From: Eurosta solidaginis
Lineage: Eukaryota > Arthropoda > Insecta > Diptera > Tephritidae
Reading direction: 5' to 3'
NCBI RefSeq assembly: GCF_040869045.1
Contig: NC_090322.1
Location: forward strand, 275,368,662 to 275,432,661
DNA: 64,000 nt
This document shows positions 58,555 to 64,000 of this stretch, piece after piece. Position 1 is the stretch's first letter. The number at the start of each line of letters is the position of its first letter. The translations under genes were made by a program, and so were the position numbers. The notes beneath the pieces were generated by a model. The model was given only the letters and a program-made list of their open reading frames with translations. It was not told the origin of the DNA and made no database searches.

Positions 58555-60516
58555 CATAGTGTACCTATACAAGTGTGTCAACTAAGCGATAAACGTCAAA
58601 ACTACAAACAGCCTCGCTCACCTGATGCAAATCTCAGGTCTAGAGTTGCATTTTTGTACGTAAGAGTACTTCAAGCTGAGTTGCATTTAATAGTTTAATA
58701 AAACTTTGTAGTATTTACAGATGAAATAGTTGCATATATTTCCGCGGAAATAAGAATACTAGAAGATTTGAAGCCTGGAAACATACGGAAAGTAAAATTT
58801 ATTTAAAATAAACTCAAAATATAAAGCGCCACACGTGTAACATTTTCACTTCTAAGGCTGTTTACACAAATGCATATGGGGAAAATTATATAAAAGCTTT
58901 GGTCGCTTCAAAGCAATGACAACGTACGGCGTTTCATTGTTTTTCGTACGGCGTTGTCAAAGCGTAGGCACGCAACCAAAGCATTTATGTAAATTTTTCG
59001 ATACTTCGCCTGACAGATGAATTAATTAATGCAACACAGCCAAAGCGTCTATGTAAATCCGCCTTAATTTTTGTAGCTGTGAAAGTCTCCTGCAAATAAA
59101 ATGGTGCTGTAAGTGCAAACAAATCAAACTCCTATATGACTCTACTTTATCTCCAGCTCACCGGGAAGTTACTATAAAATCGATTGCAAGACTCCCCTCG
59201 TTTTGCAAGGATTTGTAGTTATCTCACTTAGCGCGCTACCTAGCGGAATTTTGTTTTCTGTAGATTGTATTGTCACCAAGCCTCGAACTGTGTGCCAAGT
59301 TTCAAGTCTCTAGGTTACCGGAAAGTTAGTTAAAAATGGATTGAAAGATTCCCAAATCAAAACTTATTTTCTTAATATCTCAATCCATGCGCCATCTAGC
59401 GAAATTTTTTTGATCAAATATTGCATTGCCACCGGGTTCTGACTCACGCCCAAGTTCCAAGTCTGTAGCTCACCGGGAAGTTACCTAAAAATCGATCGCA
59501 AAATTCCCTGCGTTTCTTCAGGGATTTTCGTTTATCTCGATTCGTCTGGCACCTGACGGCATTCTGTTTTCCACGAATTGTATTGCCATCGACTCGCAAA
59601 CTATGTGCTAAGTTTCAAGTCTCTGGATCGCCGAGAAGTTAGTTAAAATTCGATCGTAAAATTTCCATTTTAAAATAAATTTTCTGTATATCTCGACCCG
59701 TGCGCCACCTATCGGATTTTTTTTTCACTTGCATTGTAATTTCTCCCAGATCTGAACTATGCTCTAAGTATCAAGTGTCTAGCTCAACGGGAGGTTACCG
59801 AAAAATAATTTTCCGAGGGTCAAAAATTCGTATGGAAATGAGGGGACAAACATGAAAGCGACTTAATATAAATGTATAATATAAAAACCCACGAAATACA
59901 AGAAAAATACAAAGTAGTTCATTAAAAACAAACTAGCCAGTTTGTATTTCGATAGGGTTTTTTGACATTAGGCCGTTTTTTCTTTATTTTTTCTGACAAA
60001 TGAAAATTTTGTTTTTAGTTTGAAAATTTTGTGAATAAAAACACAACTAAATTCAAAGTGTAAATTGTGTGTGCAAATGAGTTTTCAATAAGTGTACATT
60101 TTTCAGTTTTTCATAGTTAAGGAATTGACCTCCAGATTCTTGTGTTACACAAATATAGTAAACTTGGGTACAGAAATTCAAATTAAAAAGTTTTTCACAA
60201 TAATTAGAAAAACTCTACGTTTTCTCAGCTTTTTACACTTAAAGGTGTAACCCTCCGTAATAAATTAAACTTTTAATGAAAATGAATAACTCTGAACTGA
60301 ACACTCTTCGACATGATCTAAAATTAAAATGCTGTGGAACAGGAGCAACACTTTTGTGACTACATAAACCCTGTTTCAATCTTTTACGTCTCTGCACAGA
60401 ACCCTAATTGACCGTTTTCAACCGAAACAACAAAGGCAACCCAGATTTTCCCGTTATCCTCACTTAAGCGAGTGGCTGTCAGAAAGAAGTCAACACACTT
60501 GTACTTGTACACTATG
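58555..60516. mobile_element. P-superfamily-like element, copy 2, with inserted array
   Basis: Second copy of the element at 14017-15719, ends CATAGTGTACCTATACAAGT and ACTTGTACTTGTACACTATG. The outer parts (58555-59150, 59880-60516) match copy 1 closely, but the centre is replaced by a 155-bp tandem array (59151-59800), and the 14410-14770 block of copy 1 is absent. The flanks (GTCGCAGG left, TCTAAGAT right) do not form a target duplication, unlike copy 1. It lies 65 bp from the MITE at 58297. Confidence 0.82.
59151..59800. repeat. ~155-bp tandem repeats inside the P-like element
   Basis: Four imperfect units starting near 59155, 59312, 59467 and 59624, each with (t)caccgggaagtta, atcgat(c/t)gcaaaa, a cgcc(a/t)cctagcg motif and ccaagtttcaagtct. 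A fifth start lies near 59780. Units differ by 15-25%, so the array is old. Confidence 0.8.
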
Positions 60517-60901
60517 TCTAAGATCCATGGTTCCTAGCGAGTAGGTACAGTTTAGAAATTTTTCAGTAAAGTAAATAGTTTACACCCAAAGCGCACTTAA
60601 ATATATTGCTCGATATCACGCCGATTTTCACAGGTTTTTATACAAAAGTGCCATATGTTGTTGTATGGTGTGCAAATGATGTGAAATTTTGGATATATCT
60701 ATTTTACTTTATTCTACCCAAGATAATAAGGTTATTGGTTTCATCTGTCACTGCATCGTAATGGCATAAAGTAATGGAGATAAATAAAGACTTTCATGTA
60801 TCAAAATGATCACGGGGAAAAAAGAAATTTATTGAAACCGTTGATGCAAACTTTACAGGTGGGTAAAAAATTTCTGTAGACAACTTTTTCTTTTCCAATT
60901 T

Positions 60902-61079
60902 TTACTCTTGAGTGTCCAAAATAGATATTACGTCCTCTGCCTCTTTTACATGTTGGATATCCTGAGATGGATTTGGTGATTCAATAAAACACATCGCTTC
61001 GCCGGAAATTATCTCCGCCAAAAGTATATTTTTTGAATAATATTCCTCACACATTTTTGATTTGTAATTATATTGAAGA
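60902..61079 (-). CDS. Possible 3'-terminal exon of unknown gene
   Basis: A minus-strand open stretch after a good acceptor (aattgtcag at 61081) ending in a stop at 60902. It reads YKSKMCEEYYSKN, then LLAEIISGEAMCFIES, then VKEAEDVISILDTQE. Composition is protein-like (acidic, few low-complexity runs) and unlike the AT-rich surroundings. No upstream exon was found within the window and no family is recognised. It may be a relic of an element. Confidence 0.25.
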
Positions 61080-61648
61080 CTGACAATTTTTGGGACTAAA
61101 AATGATTTATAAGTATACGATGGAATTTCGGTAGACTTGTTTTAAATATTTATTAGCTACAAGTTTTAATGTACAACAGTTTCCTTGATTCAATAAGCGG
61201 GAATCCTGGATTTGAAACTACCATAATTTCTAGAAACCTTTGACAAAATACTCAAACACTTATAATACCACGGCGGCAACCACCAAAGTCTCTGAAATTC
61301 CTGTATCTTTTAGCTCAGCGCGAAACATCTATATATTAATATAAGCAAATCAATATCATATATGAATACTTGGCTAGGAAAACGTTTTAGACTCAAATTT
61401 CTGCATGTCTGCCTCTAGCTAATTACAAAAAAAATTTATCTTCTTCATTGCTCAAATTAAAATAAAAAGTTTCCTCGTATTACATACTAACTTTACAAAT
61501 ACGCAAAATTTTATATACGATTAAATATCAAAAATGACATTTTGGGTAGCCTGCAATTTTTTATAATCCTTGTCTAAATCATAGTACAGGTTTACAAGTA
61601 TGATATGTATGAGAAGGAAACAATTCCTTTCTCTTTCTAACAGACTGC

Positions 61649-61738
61649 AGTTTGACACTTCGGTCAGTGTCAAACTATTGTGGAACTCAGTGGAACCTGC
61701 GTGGAACTTGCGTTTGACACTGAACGAAGTGTCAAAAT
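61649..61738. repeat. Small inverted repeat (TTTGACACTTCG family)
   Basis: Two nearly perfect inverted arms, tttgacacttcggtcagtg at the left and cactgaacgaagtgtcaaa at the right, each itself partly palindromic, separated by about 40 bp that contain three gtggaac motifs. It resembles a miniature foldback element. Confidence 0.7.
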
Positions 61739-63244
61739 TACCGGGGTTGCTGTCGTGGAAAGCGACACAGGGAAACAAAAAATGGAGAGGAATATCAGAT
61801 ATGGGTTGCTGTGATGGTAAAATTTTGGAACCAATTTAGTATGAAAATGTAGTGCACCTACAGAAAATTATACAAAAGTCTTGAATTGGGGTATCTGAGA
61901 ACGCGTAGTTCCAGCATTAAGAATACAAACACGGGTGCTAAGTTTTACCCGTTCAAAAGTTTTCCGCGAAAAACATTTTGAAACCGTGGTCGACTGCAAT
62001 AACCCGTCCAAAAATGTGGGAAGAGAAATGAAAAGACGCGTTTTGTCCTGTTATCAATAGTCCAAAGAGAAAAAGTATTCGAATTATTGGAAGCGAGGCA
62101 AAAACGCGTCTAGTAATACCTCCCCCGACGGTTTTGGTCGTGTTTTAGCAATCGTCCCCGGTAATAAAATATCACAATTCGTTAACTAAAATTGTCTAAA
62201 ATATATGGATATTAAAGAGAGATGTAATTAAGTGCTCTTTTGAAAGTAAATAAGTATATTTCTTTGTAGTATAACAATAAAAATTTTAAGCAGTTTTCGA
62301 TAGCAGCTACTAAACTTTTTTTGGTCCTAATAAGTACAACAGTGCCAAATAACATCCACAAAAGAACACGAACAAGAACAAGCATTTTATCAGGTGAGCG
62401 TGGCAGTGTATGTGCGTGCTGCTACATATCCTACTTGTAGACCTGTACTATGGTCTAAATTTCTTTCGAAAGAGCCATCTTAAAAAGCGAAATAGTTTCA
62501 AAAATATTCATAATATGTATGTGCTTGAAGGGTTAATTTTAATACGCCGAATTTTCAAAATCACCACATCTACCACACCAATGAAGAAGTTGATATGAAA
62601 TACAGGGCTGTTCAACGACCAGTTATCATACTTTTTTTTCATTATTCTGAAATTTTCTAATTTATTACACGTCAATAAGAGACTTGAACTTATTTCATCA
62701 AGCAGATTGTTATAAAAAATGTTCTAACAAATTTTTAAAATTTTACTTTCACAAAAAATACTCAAAATGTTTTCATACCATTTTTGGGAGTATTTTAGCA
62801 TTTTTGTAGTGTGTGATTGGTACTGAATGCATGACTTCACACAACAAAAATGTGAAATCACCTGAGTGCACTCATTGACTTCAGTATTTTCATTTCTGCA
62901 GTCTAATTTAGCAATCTCTACAATTGCATGCGATGCTGAATGAAATTCTTCTTTCTCCGCATGACTGCAGAATTAAAAAAATGAAAGCATAATTCCCTTA
63001 TGAAGAAAAAATTGTGAAATACTGATTGTAGAAAATCTCTAATTTCAAAAAGCAAATGATTTCATTCTTCACCAGCTCTGTTATATACCCCATATAAACT
63101 GTCATTTTTGCCCCTTTTTTACGGATAGAAGCTTCAAGATTCATCAAATTTCATCAAATAGTTACGTTTACGTCATATATTTTTGAAATACGTGATTCGT
63201 AGTCATAGTTTTTACATGCAGACCACAAAAAACGTGAAGCTTTG

Positions 63245-64000
63245 CATTCTCACATAGTTTTTATACTCAGTTGAGCAGAGCTCACAGAGTATATTAAGTT
63301 TGATTGGATAACGGTTGGTTGTACATATATAAAGGAATCGAGATAGATATAGACTTCCATATATCAAAATAATCAGGATCGAAAAAAAATTTGATTGAGC
63401 CATGTCCGTCCGTCCGTCCGTCCGTCCGTTAACACGATAACTTGAGTAAATTTTGAGGTATCTTGATGAAAATTTCGAAAAACCGAAAAAGTGCGATAAT
63501 TCATTACAAAAGACCGATAAAGCGACGAAACTTGGTAGATAAGTTGAACTTACGACGCAAAATAGAAAATTTTGGACAACGGGCGTGGCACCGCCCACTT
63601 TTAAAAGAAGGTAATTTAAAATTTTTGCAAGCTGTAATTTGGCAGTCGCTGAAGATATCATGATGAAATTTGGCACGAACGTTACTCTTATTACTATATG
63701 TACGCTTAATAAAAATTAGCAAAATCGGAGAAGGACCACGCCCACTTTTAAAAAAAAAATTTTTTTAAAGTAAAATTTTAACAAAAAATTTAATATCTTT
63801 ACAGTATATAAGTAAATTATGTCAAGATTCAACTCCAGTAATGATATGGTGCAACAAAATACAAAAATAAAAGAAAATTTAAAAACGGGCGTGGCTCCGC
63901 CCTTTTTCATTTAATTTGTTAGGATACTTTTAACGCCATAAGTCGAACAAAAATTAACCAATCCTTTTGAAATTTGGTAGGGGCATAGATTTTATGGCGA
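63245..64000 (+). mobile_element. Satellite-bearing interspersed element, copy 2 (cut by window edge)
   Basis: Opens tttttatactcagttgagca at 63245 and continues gagctcacagagtatatt, tccgtccgtccgtccgttaa, then the same gggcgtggcaccgcccactt and gggcgtggctccgcccttt blocks as 19980-20170. It runs off the right edge before any 129-bp satellite, so its array, if any, is outside the window. Confidence 0.75.

Larger units (their letters stand above)
60517..63244. other. Non-coding spacer with small repeats
   Basis: No complete gene. It contains a possible terminal exon (60902-61079, minus), a small inverted-repeat element (about 61649-61738) and a divergent relative of the gacgcgt repeat (61980-62140). 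The rest is AT-rich and unassigned. Confidence 0.4.

Overview
This window is eukaryotic nuclear DNA from a higher fly (Diptera, Cyclorrhapha). The evidence is short-intron genes with fly-like splice sites, AT-rich spacers with tacatacatatg-type runs, and the repertoire of mobile elements. Several repeats, including a tRNA-derived SINE, a satellite-bearing element that contains gggcgtggc motifs, and the 100-bp and 129-bp satellites, look like those of tephritid fruit flies. That placement is inference from familiarity, not a search result. Most of the window is transposable elements and tandem repeats, with four host genes embedded in them.

Layout: 1-5905 is a decayed Ty3/gypsy element on the minus strand, split by a jockey-like LINE. 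5906-10490 is a non-autonomous Helitron with both termini, whose interior has become a 3.6-kb satellite of ~100-bp units. 10997-13829 (minus) is an intact three-exon ERMARD-like gene. 14017-24331 is a nest: a P-like element with perfect 8-bp target duplications, two adjacent 8-bp-TSD elements that each carry a P-like MITE near the same end, a decayed hAT transposase, and a satellite-bearing element with ~28 units of ~129 bp. 24332-27320 repeats part of this arrangement with two SINEs and a second array. 28374-34671 (plus) is an intact seven-exon glycoside hydrolase family 1 gene with a ~1.87-kb near-perfect palindrome in intron 5. 36637-41688 is a frameshifted gypsy element. 43699-57828 is a tandem segmental duplication. 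58297-60516 holds another P-like MITE and a second copy of the P-like element. The right edge starts another satellite-bearing element.

The most interesting locus is the tandem duplication. Its ancestral unit held two convergent genes, proteasome alpha-7 (Prosalpha4, plus) and an ANKLE1/LEM-3-type ankyrin-LEM-GIY-YIG nuclease (minus). In the left copy Prosalpha4 is intact, while the nuclease has lost exon 1 and is broken by a LINE, a SINE, a foldback-like insertion and a frameshift. In the right copy Prosalpha4 has lost its upstream region and carries stops, while the nuclease reads as a complete 805-codon gene over ten exons. Each copy therefore preserves the gene that the other lost, and the pair of copies also provides empty sites that date later insertions.

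Exon structures were built by hand from splice signals, reading phase and family resemblance. The three reconstructed multi-exon genes (ERMARD, GH1, ANKLE1) and Prosalpha4 all sum to whole codons with no internal stop, which strongly supports them.
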